The notes below the pieces were generated by a model. That model did not search any database and was not told where the DNA came from. It saw only the letters and a program-made list of their open reading frames with translations. Positions 42,224-50,071 of a stretch of 50,071 nt of DNA are shown one piece after another (the stretch's first letter is position 1; every line of letters begins with the position of its first letter). The stretch is taken from assembly GCF_944324615.1 (NCBI RefSeq), contig NZ_CALUWY010000016.1, forward strand, positions 1 through 50,071, given 5' to 3'. The translations under genes were made by a program, and so were the position numbers. The stretch comes from an uncultured Mailhella sp. Its GTDB lineage: Bacteria > Desulfobacterota > Desulfovibrionia > Desulfovibrionales > Desulfovibrionaceae.

Positions 42224-43765
42224 ATGCCCAGTGAACATCCCACCCCGGCAGAATATCTGCGAAAAATCCTCCTTTCCCCCGTGTATGACGTGGCCCGCGT
42301 GACCCCGCTGGAATACATGGAAAAACTTTCGGAACGCATGGGCTGCCGCGTCAGCCTCAAGCGCGAAGATCTGCAGCCTGTGCACTCGTTCAAGCTGCGC
42401 GGCGCCTACAACAAGATTGCCAGACTCCCCGAAGAGGCGAAGAAGCGCGGCGTCATCGCCGCCTCGGCGGGCAATCACGCCCAGGGCTGCGCCCTTTCCG
42501 GCGCAAGGCTCGGCGTGAAGGCCACCATCGTCATGCCGAAGACCACGCCCGACATCAAGGTGGACGCGGTGCGCCGCTTCGGCGGCAACGTGGTGCTCTT
42601 CGGCAACAGCTTCGATGAGGCCTATGCCGAATCCATGCGCCTTGCGGAAAAGGAAGGCCTCACCCTCATTCCGCCCTACGACGATTCCGACGTCATCGCC
42701 GGCCAGGGCACCATCGCCCGGGAACTGCTGGAGCAGGACAGCCGCCTGACCCACGTTTTCGTGCAGGTGGGCGGCGGCGGCCTTGCCGCGGGCATTGCCG
42801 TGTACATCAAGCAGATTCTGCCCCAGGTGAAGGTCATCGGCGTGGAAGCCAAGGGCTCCGCCTGCCTCAAGGCCGCATGGGAAAAGGGTTCCCCCGTCAC
42901 GCTGGAGCGCGTTTCCCTCTTTGCCGACGGCGTGGCCGTGAAGCGCATCGGCGATGAAACCTTCCGCGTGCTGCGCGAAAACCTCGACGAGATCATCACC
43001 TGCTCCAACGACGAGATCTGCGCCGCCCTCAAGGACATCTTCGACGACACCCGCGCCATTGCCGAACCTTCCGGCGCGCTTTCCCTCGCAGGCCTCAAGA
43101 AGTACGTCGCGGAACACGACATGACGGGCGCGCGCACGGCGGCCATCCTTTCCGGCGCGAACATGAACTTCCACACCCTGCGCTTCGTTTCCGAACGCTG
43201 CGAAGTGGGCGAACAGCGCGAAGGCATCATTTCCGTGACCATTCCCGAAAGGAAGGGCGCCTTCCTCGACCTGTGCCGCAAGCTCGGCAACCGCATGGTC
43301 ACGGAATTCAACTACCGCTTCTCCGATCCCTCGCAGGCGGAAATCTTCACCTCCCTGCGCCTCACCGAAGGCATGGACGAGCTGGAACGCATCATTGCGG
43401 GCCTCAGAGAGGCGGGCTACAGCGTCACCGACATGACGCGCAACACCTTTGCCAAGAGCCATGTGCGCTACATGATAGGCGGCAAGGCCCCGAGCATGGT
43501 GAAGAACGAGCACATCCTGAGCTTCCAGTTCCCGGAACGCACCGGCGCGCTGCTGCACTTCCTGGAGACGCTCGGCACGAACTTCAACGTCACCATGTTC
43601 CATTACCGCAACCACGGCGCGGAATACGGCCGCGTGGCCTGCGGCTTTGAAGTGGCTCCCGAACAGTGCGACGAGTTCTACGCGAACCTCAACAAGCTCG
43701 GCTTCGCCTGGTGGGACGAAACCTCCAACGAGGCCTGCAGAAAGTTCCTCGCGCCCATGGAGTAG
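42224..43765 (+). CDS. ilvA: Threonine ammonia-lyase, biosynthetic
   Basis: A 513-residue PLP-dependent threonine deaminase, the first step of isoleucine synthesis (threonine to 2-oxobutanoate). K57 in HSFKLRGAYNK is the Schiff-base lysine, ASAGNHAQG the substrate loop, and GGGGLAAGIA the phosphate loop. The C-terminal half has two ACT-like regulatory repeats (about 330-410 and 425-510), the feedback domain for isoleucine. I prefer the ATG at 42224, with AGGAG six bases upstream, over one at 42206. It follows the PP-loop gene by 47 bases. Its length matches E. coli IlvA. Confidence 0.96.
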   Translation: MPSEHPTPAEYLRKILLSPVYDVARVTPLEYMEKLSERMGCRVSLKREDLQPVHSFKLRGAYNKIARLPEEAKKRGVIAASAGNHAQGCALSGARLGVKATIVMPKTTPDIKVDAVRRFGGNVVLFGNSFDEAYAESMRLAEKEGLTLIPPYDDSDVIAGQGTIARELLEQDSRLTHVFVQVGGGGLAAGIAVYIKQILPQVKVIGVEAKGSACLKAAWEKGSPVTLERVSLFADGVAVKRIGDETFRVLRENLDEIITCSNDEICAALKDIFDDTRAIAEPSGALSLAGLKKYVAEHDMTGARTAAILSGANMNFHTLRFVSERCEVGEQREGIISVTIPERKGAFLDLCRKLGNRMVTEFNYRFSDPSQAEIFTSLRLTEGMDELERIIAGLREAGYSVTDMTRNTFAKSHVRYMIGGKAPSMVKNEHILSFQFPERTGALLHFLETLGTNFNVTMFHYRNHGAEYGRVACGFEVAPEQCDEFYANLNKLGFAWWDETSNEACRKFLAPME

Positions 43766-43822
43766 CCCTCCGTGCGGCACGCCCTCCCGAAGGGGGCGGC
43801 ATGTCGCAGGCAATGTGAAGAA

Positions 43823-43852
43823 AAAGGCCCCGGCCGCAAGACCGGGGCCTTT
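43823..43852 (+). terminator. Terminator after ilvA
   Basis: An 11-bp stem (AAAGGCCCCGG/CCGGGGCCTTT) with an 8-base loop, then TCC. The T tract is short, so efficiency is uncertain. Confidence 0.65.
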
Positions 43853-43954
43853 CCTGTCCGGCCGCTCCTCACCGTTTTTCCGGTATTTTTTTTCATTTCC
43901 GTCAGAAATTTCAGGGGTCAGGCTCTGCAACGCGCACTTTCTGCACAAGATGTT

Positions 43955-43984
43955 TTGACAATTTGCGTCCTGTCGGTGTAGGTT
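43955..43984 (+). promoter_or_regulatory. Candidate promoter of the DUF3798 ABC operon
   Basis: TTGACA (43955-43960) is a perfect -35; the best -10 at 17-18 bases is weak (TAGGTT). The ensuing leader contains the hairpin at 43997-44025. Confidence 0.4.
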
Positions 43985-43996
43985 GAATTTATCATA

Positions 43997-44025
43997 GCCC
44001 TAAGGAACTGTTACGGGCCTTTTTT
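43997..44025 (+). promoter_or_regulatory. Leader hairpin with T tract before the DUF3798 gene
   Basis: GCCCTAA and TTA-C-GGGC pair with a one-base bulge, followed by CTTTTTT, ending 24 bases before the GTG start. It resembles a weak intrinsic terminator or attenuator in the operon leader. Confidence 0.45.
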
Positions 44026-44049
44026 ATTACCTTCAAGGAGGGATCAGAA

Positions 44050-45264
44050 GTGAAACGCTTTCTTGCAGCCATGTGTCTGGGCATGATGGCCTTCGCCACG
44101 CAGGCCGTCGCCGCGGAACCCGCGAAAATCCACATCGGCATTTGCACCGGCACGGTGTCGCAGTCGGAAGACGACCTGCGCGGCGCCGAAGCCCTGATCA
44201 AGAAGTACGGCGATGTCGCAAACGGCGGCATGATCAAGCACATCACCTACCCCGACAACTTCATGACCGAAATGGAGACCACCATTTCCCAGATCGTCTC
44301 CTTCGCGGATGACCCCGACATGAAGGCCGTCATCGTTAACCAGGGCATTCCCGGCACCACGGCCGCCTTCCAGCGCATCCGTGAAAAGCGCCCCGACATC
44401 ATGCTCCTCGTGGGCGAAGCGCATGAAGACCCCAACGTCATTGAAAGCGCCGCCGACCTCGCCATCAACGCCGACAACATCTCCCGCGGCTATCTCATCA
44501 TCGCCGCCGCCAAGAAGCTCGGTGTCACCGACTTCGTGCATATTTCCTTCCCCCGTCACATGAGCTACGAGCTGCTCTCCCGCCGCCGCAACATCATGGA
44601 AGCCGCCTGCAAGGACCTCGGCGTGAACTTCCACTTCATGAGCGCTCCCGATCCCACCTCCGACGTAGGCGTGGCCGGCGCCCAGCAGTACATTCTGGAA
44701 CAGGTTCCCCAGTGGCTCGACAAGCTCGGCCCCAAGACCGCCTTCTTCTGCACCAACGACGCCCACACCGAACCTCTGCTCAAGCGCCTCACCGAAGACA
44801 AGGGCGGCTACTTCATCGAAGCCGACCTGCCCTCCCCGCTCATGGGCTACCCCGGCGCTCTGGGCATTGACCTCGCCGACGTGTCCGGCAACTTCCCGGC
44901 CATCCTGAAGCGTGTGGAAGACACCGTCATCGCCAAGGGCGCGGGCGGCCGCATGGGCACCTGGACGTACTCCTACGGCTTCACCAACTCCCTCGGCCTC
45001 GGCGAACTCGCCATCAAGTACGCCAAGGAAGGCGTGACCGGCGGCCGCAGCTTCCGCCGTCACTTCAAGAAGGAAGACGTCTTCGCCGCCTACAACGCCG
45101 CGACCCCCGGTTCCACCTGGAGCGGCGGCTACTATGTGGACGTTGCCACCGGCAAGGAAAAGAAGAACCACGTCCTCGTGTTTGAAGACCTGTACATCTT
45201 CGGCAAGGGCTACATGCACATGACCGAAGTGCCCGTGCCCGACAAGTACAAGACCATCAAGTAA
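44050..45264 (+). CDS. DUF3798 family periplasmic binding protein
   Basis: A 404-residue periplasmic-binding-protein-like protein, in a family I recognise as DUF3798. A signal peptide (MKRFLAAMCLGMMAFATQAVA, cleaved before AEP) precedes two lobes of type I PBP character (IHIGICTGTVSQSEDD near the start, AVIVNQGIPGTTAAF, LLVGEAHEDPNVIESAADLAIN). It begins at GTG with AAGGAGG eight bases upstream. It is the first gene of a five-gene ABC operon, and a UUCG hairpin after it probably raises its message level. Ligand unknown. Confidence 0.88.
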   Translation: MKRFLAAMCLGMMAFATQAVAAEPAKIHIGICTGTVSQSEDDLRGAEALIKKYGDVANGGMIKHITYPDNFMTEMETTISQIVSFADDPDMKAVIVNQGIPGTTAAFQRIREKRPDIMLLVGEAHEDPNVIESAADLAINADNISRGYLIIAAAKKLGVTDFVHISFPRHMSYELLSRRRNIMEAACKDLGVNFHFMSAPDPTSDVGVAGAQQYILEQVPQWLDKLGPKTAFFCTNDAHTEPLLKRLTEDKGGYFIEADLPSPLMGYPGALGIDLADVSGNFPAILKRVEDTVIAKGAGGRMGTWTYSYGFTNSLGLGELAIKYAKEGVTGGRSFRRHFKKEDVFAAYNAATPGSTWSGGYYVDVATGKEKKNHVLVFEDLYIFGKGYMHMTEVPVPDKYKTIK

Positions 45265-45274
45265 CGTTTTTCAG

Positions 45275-45298
45275 GAGGGAAGGCTTCGGCCTTCCCTC
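45275..45298 (+). other. UUCG hairpin after the binding-protein gene
   Basis: A perfect 10-bp stem (GAGGGAAGGC/GCCTTCCCTC) closes a TTCG tetraloop 10 bases after the stop, with no T tract. It is likely a 3'-stabilising element for the binding-protein message. Confidence 0.75.
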
Positions 45299-45498
45299 TC
45301 ATCGTACAAGGTGCCGGAAAAGCCCGTTTTCCCCATGTTCCGGGCAGCGCGCCTCCCCCGGATGCGGCTTTTGCCGTTTCCGGCATATTATGATACGCTT
45401 TTTTTCGCGTTTTTTGAAAACGCTTCGGAAACAGCCTCCGCACCCTCATTCCCTTTTTTTCCCCGGCGGAGGCGCAGCCCTTTATGCAAAGAGGTACC

Positions 45499-47136
45499 AT
45501 GGGCGCAGAAGATCCATTGCTTCGCGTGGAAGGCGTCGGCAAGGCGTACTTTTCCAACCGGGTGCTGAAGAACGTCAATTTCACTCTGGGAAAGGGGCGC
45601 ATTCTCGGCCTGGTAGGCGAAAACGGGGCGGGTAAATCCACCCTCATGAATATTCTTTTCGGCATGCGCGTCATTCAGGAAACAGGCGGGTATGAAGGAA
45701 AAATCCTGATCGACGGGCAGGAGGTGCACTTCCGCAGCCCCATGGACGCCCTGAAGGCGGGCATCGGCATGGTGCATCAGGAATTTTCCCTCATTCCCGG
45801 CTTCACGGTGGCGGAAAACATCGTGCTCAACCGTGAAACGCTCGTCTACAACCCCCTTGTGGAGGCTTTCGGCGACAGGCTCACCACCCTGGACCGGAAG
45901 AACATGTCCCAGCGCGCCGATGAAGCCATCGCAAGGCTGAACATCGAACTCGACAGCTCCACTCCCATTTCGGAACTGCCCGTGGGCTACAAGCAGTTCA
46001 CGGAAATCGCCCGGGAAATCGACAAGAAGGGCACGCGCCTTCTGGTGCTCGACGAACCCACCGCCGTGCTCACGGAAACGGAAGCGGATATTCTGCTCGA
46101 TTCCATGCGCCGTCTGGCCTCGCAGGGCATTTCCATCATCTTCATTTCCCACCGCCTGCAGGAAGTCATGAGCGTGTGCGACGACATCGTCATCCTGCGC
46201 GACGGCGAAGTGGTGCTCCAGACCACGCCTGCGGAAACCAGCGTCCGGCAGATTGCAAGCGCCATGGTGGGCCGCAAGATAGAAAAGAACGAAGGCGCGG
46301 GCGAAGAGCGCGCCCTCTCCGGAGAAACCGCCATGGAGATAAGCCATCTCTGGGTGGACATGCCGGGTGAAACGGTGCGCGACGTCAGCCTCAGCGTGAG
46401 GGAAGGCGAAATTCTCGGCATCGGCGGCATGGCCGGTCAGGGCAAGCTCGGCATCGCCAACGGCATCATGGGCCTGCACCCTGCGGGTGGAAACGTGACC
46501 TTCCACGGGAAGAACGTGGAGCTCAACAACCCCTCCTCCCCCCTCTCCCTGGGCATTTCCGCCGTTTCCGAAGACCGGCGCGGCGTGGGCCTGCTGCTTG
46601 AGGAATCCATTGCCTGGAACATCGTCTTCACCTCCCTGCAGATGCAGGGGCGCTTTTTGAAGCGTGTGGGGCCCCTGAAGCTGCGCGACGAGGAAGCCAT
46701 TGCCGAATGCGCCCGCAGCTACATCCGCGATCTGGAAATCAAGTGCACGGGCGAAAAGCAGCATGTGCAGGAACTTTCCGGCGGCAATCAGCAGAAGGTG
46801 TGCCTTGCCAAGGCCTTTGAAACCCGGCCGCAGCTGCTTTTCGTGGCCGAACCCACCCGCGGCATCGACGTAGGCGCGAAGAAGGTGGTGCTCGACACCC
46901 TGAAGCGCTACAACCGCGAACACGGCATGACCGTGGTGGTGATTTCCTCGGAACTTGAGGAACTGCGTTCCGTCTGCGACCGCATCGCCATCATCGACAA
47001 GGGCGCCGTGGCTGGCATACTGCCCGCAAGCACCCCGTCCGAAGCCTTCGGCTATCTGCTCATGGGCGCAGGTTCCGACGAAGCGGAAAAGGCCGCGTCG
47101 GACAATTCCAACGCTACGGAGGCGGCACGCGCATGA
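45499..47136 (+). CDS. ABC transporter ATP-binding protein, two NBDs
   Basis: A 545-residue ATPase with two nucleotide-binding halves, as in RbsA/MglA-type importers. The N-half has Walker A GENGAGKST (40-48), Walker B LLVLDEPTAV and the switch His region. Its ABC signature is LPVGYKQ instead of LSGGQ. The C-half has a degenerate Walker A (GMAGQGKLG) but a normal LSGGNQQK signature, as is usual in this class. I start at 45499 (AGAGG upstream); an ATG at 45484 (GGAGG 11 bases away) is an alternative. Its stop overlaps the first permease start (ATGA). Confidence 0.94.
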   Translation: MGAEDPLLRVEGVGKAYFSNRVLKNVNFTLGKGRILGLVGENGAGKSTLMNILFGMRVIQETGGYEGKILIDGQEVHFRSPMDALKAGIGMVHQEFSLIPGFTVAENIVLNRETLVYNPLVEAFGDRLTTLDRKNMSQRADEAIARLNIELDSSTPISELPVGYKQFTEIAREIDKKGTRLLVLDEPTAVLTETEADILLDSMRRLASQGISIIFISHRLQEVMSVCDDIVILRDGEVVLQTTPAETSVRQIASAMVGRKIEKNEGAGEERALSGETAMEISHLWVDMPGETVRDVSLSVREGEILGIGGMAGQGKLGIANGIMGLHPAGGNVTFHGKNVELNNPSSPLSLGISAVSEDRRGVGLLLEESIAWNIVFTSLQMQGRFLKRVGPLKLRDEEAIAECARSYIRDLEIKCTGEKQHVQELSGGNQQKVCLAKAFETRPQLLFVAEPTRGIDVGAKKVVLDTLKRYNREHGMTVVVISSELEELRSVCDRIAIIDKGAVAGILPASTPSEAFGYLLMGAGSDEAEKAASDNSNATEAARA

Positions 47137-48176
47137 ACCGCATAAAAAAATTCATTGAAGAAGCGGGCTGGCCCAGAGTACTCATTGCGGTCTTTCTGGT
47201 CCTCCTTTTCATCGTCTCCCCGTTCGTGGGCGTCCCGGTGGACGCCGCCTTCAGCGACACTCTGGTGCGCTTCGGCATGAACGGCGTGCTGGTGCTCGCC
47301 ATGGTGCCCATGGTGCAGTCCGGCTGCGGCCTGAACTTCGGCCTGCCCCTCGGCATCATCGCCGGGCTTCTCGGCGCGGTGACCAGTGTGGAACTGGAGG
47401 CCAAGGGCATTCCCGGCGTGTTCACGGCCATGGCCATCGCCACGCCCATCGCCGTCGTGCTCGGCTGGGGCTACGGGCTTCTGCTCAACAAGGTCAAGGG
47501 CGAGGAAATGATGATCGCCACCTATGTGGGCTTCTCCTCCGTGGCCTTCATGTGCATCATGTGGCTGGTGCTGCCCTATTCCAGCTCCAACATGGTGTGG
47601 GGCTATGCGGGCGTGGGCCTCAGAACCACGGTTTCCGTGGAGGAATTCTGGCAGAAGGCCATAAGCGACATAGGCGCCTTCAACATAGGCGACGCCTTCT
47701 ACTTCCCCACCGGCATGTTCCTCTTCTTCCTGCTGCTGTGCGGCCTCATGTGGCTCTTCATGCGCACGCGCACGGGTACGGCCATGACCACCGTGGGTTC
47801 CAACCCCGAATATGCCCGCGCAAGCGGCGTGAACATCAACCGCATGCGCACCCTTTCGGTCATCATCTCCACCTGGCTCGGCGCGCTCGGCATCATCGTG
47901 TATGAACAGAGCTTCGGCTTCATCCAGCTCTACATGGGTCCGTTCATGATGGCCTTCCCCGCCGTGGCCGCGCTGCTCATCGGCGGCGCGTCGGTGAAAA
48001 AGGCCTCCATCGTCAACGTGATCGTGGGGACGTTCCTCTTCCAGGGCATCCTGACCATGACCCCCTCGGTCATCAACAGCATGCTGCAGACCGACATGTC
48101 GGAAGTCATCCGCATCATCGTTTCCAACGGCATGATTCTCTACGCCCTGACCCGCGTGACAAAGGTAAGATCATGA
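47133..48176 (+). CDS. ABC transporter permease, first
   Basis: A 347-residue membrane permease of the BPD_transp_2 (RbsC-like) type, with about nine helices. The GxNPEYARASGVNINRMRT loop is the EAA-like coupling segment, matching the known helix-turn before the last helices. GSNPEYA... is followed by GASVKKASIVNVIVG. ATGA overlaps join it to the ATPase before and the second permease after. It probably pairs with the next gene product as a heterodimer. Confidence 0.92.
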   Translation: MNRIKKFIEEAGWPRVLIAVFLVLLFIVSPFVGVPVDAAFSDTLVRFGMNGVLVLAMVPMVQSGCGLNFGLPLGIIAGLLGAVTSVELEAKGIPGVFTAMAIATPIAVVLGWGYGLLLNKVKGEEMMIATYVGFSSVAFMCIMWLVLPYSSSNMVWGYAGVGLRTTVSVEEFWQKAISDIGAFNIGDAFYFPTGMFLFFLLLCGLMWLFMRTRTGTAMTTVGSNPEYARASGVNINRMRTLSVIISTWLGALGIIVYEQSFGFIQLYMGPFMMAFPAVAALLIGGASVKKASIVNVIVGTFLFQGILTMTPSVINSMLQTDMSEVIRIIVSNGMILYALTRVTKVRS

Positions 48177-49285
48177 AAAGCTCCTCCGGCGGCAATGCCG
48201 TCAAGCTCTTTTGCGTCCGCAACGCCGTGCCCATCGTCTTTCTGCTGGTGAGCGCCGTCGGCATCTACTATTCCCAGTTCACGGCGGAATACCTGATTCA
48301 GGAAATGCTGACCCGCCTTGCCAGAAACTCCTTCCTCGTGCTCTCCCTGCTCATTCCCATCATGGCGGGCATGGGCCTCAACTTCGGCATGGTGCTCGGC
48401 GCCATGGCCGGGCAGATAGGGCTCATCTTCATCAGCGACTGGAACATCTCCGGCCTCTACGGCATGACCCTTGCAGCGCTCATCGCCACCCCCCTCGCCA
48501 TACTCTTCGGCTGGATGTGCGGCGTGGTGCTCAACAAGGCCCGGGGCCGGGAAATGGTCACCTCCTACATCCTCGGCTTCTTCATGAACGGCGTGTACCA
48601 GCTCGTGGTGCTCTACGGCTTCGGGAGCCTCGTGCCCATTCTCAACCCGGAACTCGTGCTCTCGCGCGGCTACGGCATACGCAACGTGACCAACCTCGAC
48701 AATATCCGGGGCACGCTCGACAACGCCATTCCCCTCGACATCATGGGCATTCACATTCCGCTGGCCACATTCCTGCTCATCGGCGTGTTCTGCCTGTTCA
48801 TCATCTGGTTCCGCCGCACCAAGCTCGGGCAGGACATGCGCGCCACAGGGCAGGACCTTTCGGTGGCGCATTCGGCGGGCATTCCCGTCATGCGCACGCG
48901 CATCATCTCCATCGTCATTTCCACCGTGCTCGCCGCCTACGGGCAGATCATCTTCCTCCAGAACGTGGGCACGCTGAACACCTACAACAGCCATGAACAG
49001 GCGGGCGTGTTCGCCATCGCCTCCCTGCTGGTGGGCGGCGCCACCGTGGCGCGCGCCTCCATCCTCAACGTGTTCACGGGCGTGCTGCTCTTCCACCTCA
49101 TGTTCGTGGTTTCGCCCATGGCCGGCAAATACCTGGTGGGCGATGCGCAGATAGGCGAATACTTCCGCGTGTTCGTCTGCTACGCCATCATTTCCCTTGC
49201 GCTGGTGCTGCATGCCTGGCGCCGCCATGCCGACAGGGAACGCGCCCGCGCCGCGCTGCGCGGAAACGCCGGAGGCGCAGCATGA
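48173..49285 (+). CDS. ABC transporter permease, second
   Basis: A 370-residue RbsC-like permease, related to the first. The coupling loop is LGQDMRATGQDLSVAHSAGIPVMRTR, and GGATVARASILNVFTG lies before the final helices. The start and stop both overlap neighbours by ATGA, so the four genes from the ATPase to the small protein are translated as a block. Confidence 0.92.
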   Translation: MKSSSGGNAVKLFCVRNAVPIVFLLVSAVGIYYSQFTAEYLIQEMLTRLARNSFLVLSLLIPIMAGMGLNFGMVLGAMAGQIGLIFISDWNISGLYGMTLAALIATPLAILFGWMCGVVLNKARGREMVTSYILGFFMNGVYQLVVLYGFGSLVPILNPELVLSRGYGIRNVTNLDNIRGTLDNAIPLDIMGIHIPLATFLLIGVFCLFIIWFRRTKLGQDMRATGQDLSVAHSAGIPVMRTRIISIVISTVLAAYGQIIFLQNVGTLNTYNSHEQAGVFAIASLLVGGATVARASILNVFTGVLLFHLMFVVSPMAGKYLVGDAQIGEYFRVFVCYAIISLALVLHAWRRHADRERARAALRGNAGGAA

Positions 49286-49680
49286 AACAGCTCCCCAGCC
49301 GCAGACAGGTCATCCTCAAGCATATCCTCGTCAACTGCGTCATCATAGTGCTGCTCATCGGCCTTGGCGTGTGGTGCTACGATCAGGGCAAGACCTACAA
49401 GGTCATTCTCGGCAACTACGCCTTCACCGGGCAGGACGGCACGGAATACCCCGCCCTTGAAGCCGCGGAAGTGTTCATCGACGGCAACGACCCCGTCTTC
49501 CTTCTGGAAGACGACAGCGGCACCGGCGACGCCACGGGCAGAAGGCACACCATGGTCATCGCCCTGCTGGACGAAAACGACAAGCCCATGGAAACGCGCT
49601 CCGTGCAGTTCAGCATCGCGGAACTCGGCGAGAAGCTGGAACTCAACGTGGCCGAATACTGGCTGAAGGCTAAAAAATAA
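49282..49680 (+). CDS. Small membrane-anchored protein of the DUF3798 operon
   Basis: A 132-residue protein with one N-terminal membrane helix (residues 10-34, HILVNCVIIVLLIGLGVWCYD) and a soluble domain, probably periplasmic. It resembles uncharacterised small partners (possibly DUF6672) of such operons. The ATG overlaps the second permease stop and GGAGG lies seven bases upstream. It could be a regulatory or accessory subunit of the transporter. Function is unknown. Confidence 0.82.
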   Translation: MKQLPSRRQVILKHILVNCVIIVLLIGLGVWCYDQGKTYKVILGNYAFTGQDGTEYPALEAAEVFIDGNDPVFLLEDDSGTGDATGRRHTMVIALLDENDKPMETRSVQFSIAELGEKLELNVAEYWLKAKK

Positions 49681-49701
49681 GCTCCCTCTTCAGGGAAAAA
49701 G

Positions 49702-49740
49702 GCGCTCCCGGGCGGCAACGGCCTGCGGAGCGCTTTTTTT
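49702..49740 (+). terminator. Terminator of the ABC operon
   Basis: GCGCTCC and GGAGCGC flank an inner GGC/GCC stem, followed by seven T, 22 bases after the stop. Confidence 0.92.
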
Positions 49741-50064
49741 ATGCCCTTTTTCTGCAAAAAAAAACGCACGAAAAGCACGGAACGTTTCCGCCCTGTGCCG
49801 CATCTTCCCGCCGGTGACGCGCCACCCCCGCGCAAGAAACTGCCCTCCGGCGCAGGCGAAGAAAAGACTTCCCCGCCTTTTTGGAAGGCGGCGCGGGAGG
49901 CCCGGGCGGCATATCCGCATCTTCCGCACCTCAGGGAAGAAACGGCCCCGGTGCGGGCCGCCTTTGGGGAAAAACGCACCCTTCTGCAGAAAAACGCCTA
50001 GGCTCAGGACTCATTAATTGCCAAAAGGGTAAAAAGTTCTTATTGTCGGCATAGGGAGGATGCC
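49741..50064. other. Intergenic region at the window end
   Basis: A 324-base stretch between the ABC operon terminator and the start of the last gene. Open frames are Arg/Pro-rich and unsupported. A candidate promoter (TTGCCA, 17 bases, TATTGT; 50018-50046) ends just before the final gene's ribosome binding site. Confidence 0.5.
50018..50046 (+). promoter_or_regulatory. Candidate promoter of the last gene
   Basis: TTGCCA and TATTGT are 17 bases apart, so the message would begin about 10 bases before the start codon region, with the ribosome binding site close to the 5' end. Confidence 0.45.
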
Positions 50065-50071
50065 ATGAAGG
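50065..50071 (+). CDS. Start of a gene cut by the window edge
   Basis: An ATG follows AGGGAGGA by four to five bases. Only the first two codons (Met-Lys) are present, so nothing can be said of the product. Confidence 0.5.

Overview
This window is about 50 kb of GC-rich bacterial chromosome. It looks like a delta-proteobacterial, Desulfovibrionaceae-like anaerobe (Bilophila, Mailhella or Desulfovibrio type). That placement is an inference from gene content: a free-standing AICAR transformylase instead of a full PurH, a DUF3798 ABC operon, several tripartite tricarboxylate transporter (TTT) genes, a urease island and small ferredoxin-linked membrane proteins. Core genes (fusA, recA, alaS, mutM, tolB, pal, tRNA-Pro) show this is chromosome, not a plasmid or phage. 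I see no insertion sequence, integrase, CRISPR array or rRNA.

Layout. 1-2.2 kb: the 3' half of fusA and a sugar O-acetyltransferase. 2.3-15.2 kb: an accessory uptake and amino-acid island. On the minus strand lie a threonine-synthase-like PLP enzyme and two complete TTT transporters in mirror order (C-A-B, then an M20 peptidase, then B-A-C). On the plus strand lie a YbaK-type deacylase, a GntR/FCD regulator, two OsmC-like proteins, RidA and aspartate dehydrogenase. Two near-identical operator-like sites with the same internal spacing sit at the divergent thrC-like/ybaK promoter and between gntR and osmC, so the GntR protein probably links both arms. 15.5-18 kb: a universal stress protein, a gene-poor 1.2 kb stretch, and a ferredoxin overlapping a NapH-like membrane protein. 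18.6-22 kb, minus strand: tRNA-Pro, pal, tolB, a GIY-YIG protein and two crcB fluoride-channel genes. 22.1-30 kb: a complete urease island (ureA-B-C-E-F-G-D, then a urea transporter and an ammonium transporter). 30.5-41 kb: an M23 lipoprotein peptidase with a Lys/Ser tail, an RNase II-family nuclease, the AICAR transformylase, a small divergent unknown gene, mutM, alaS and recA. 41.1-43.8 kb: a PP-loop thiouridylase-like gene and ilvA. 44-49.7 kb: a five-gene ABC transport operon built on a DUF3798 binding protein. The last bases hold the start of another gene.

How it fits together. The urease block is a self-contained urea-to-ammonia unit with its own importer and an ammonium channel. The TTT/M20/PLP/RidA/AspDH block looks like import of small carboxylates or acyl-amino acids, hydrolysis by the M20 enzyme, and handling of enamine/imine intermediates. 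The substrate cannot be read from sequence. The DUF3798 ABC operon is also of unknown substrate. The most novel-looking items are the mirrored double TTT operon with its paired GntR sites, and the DUF3798 transporter.
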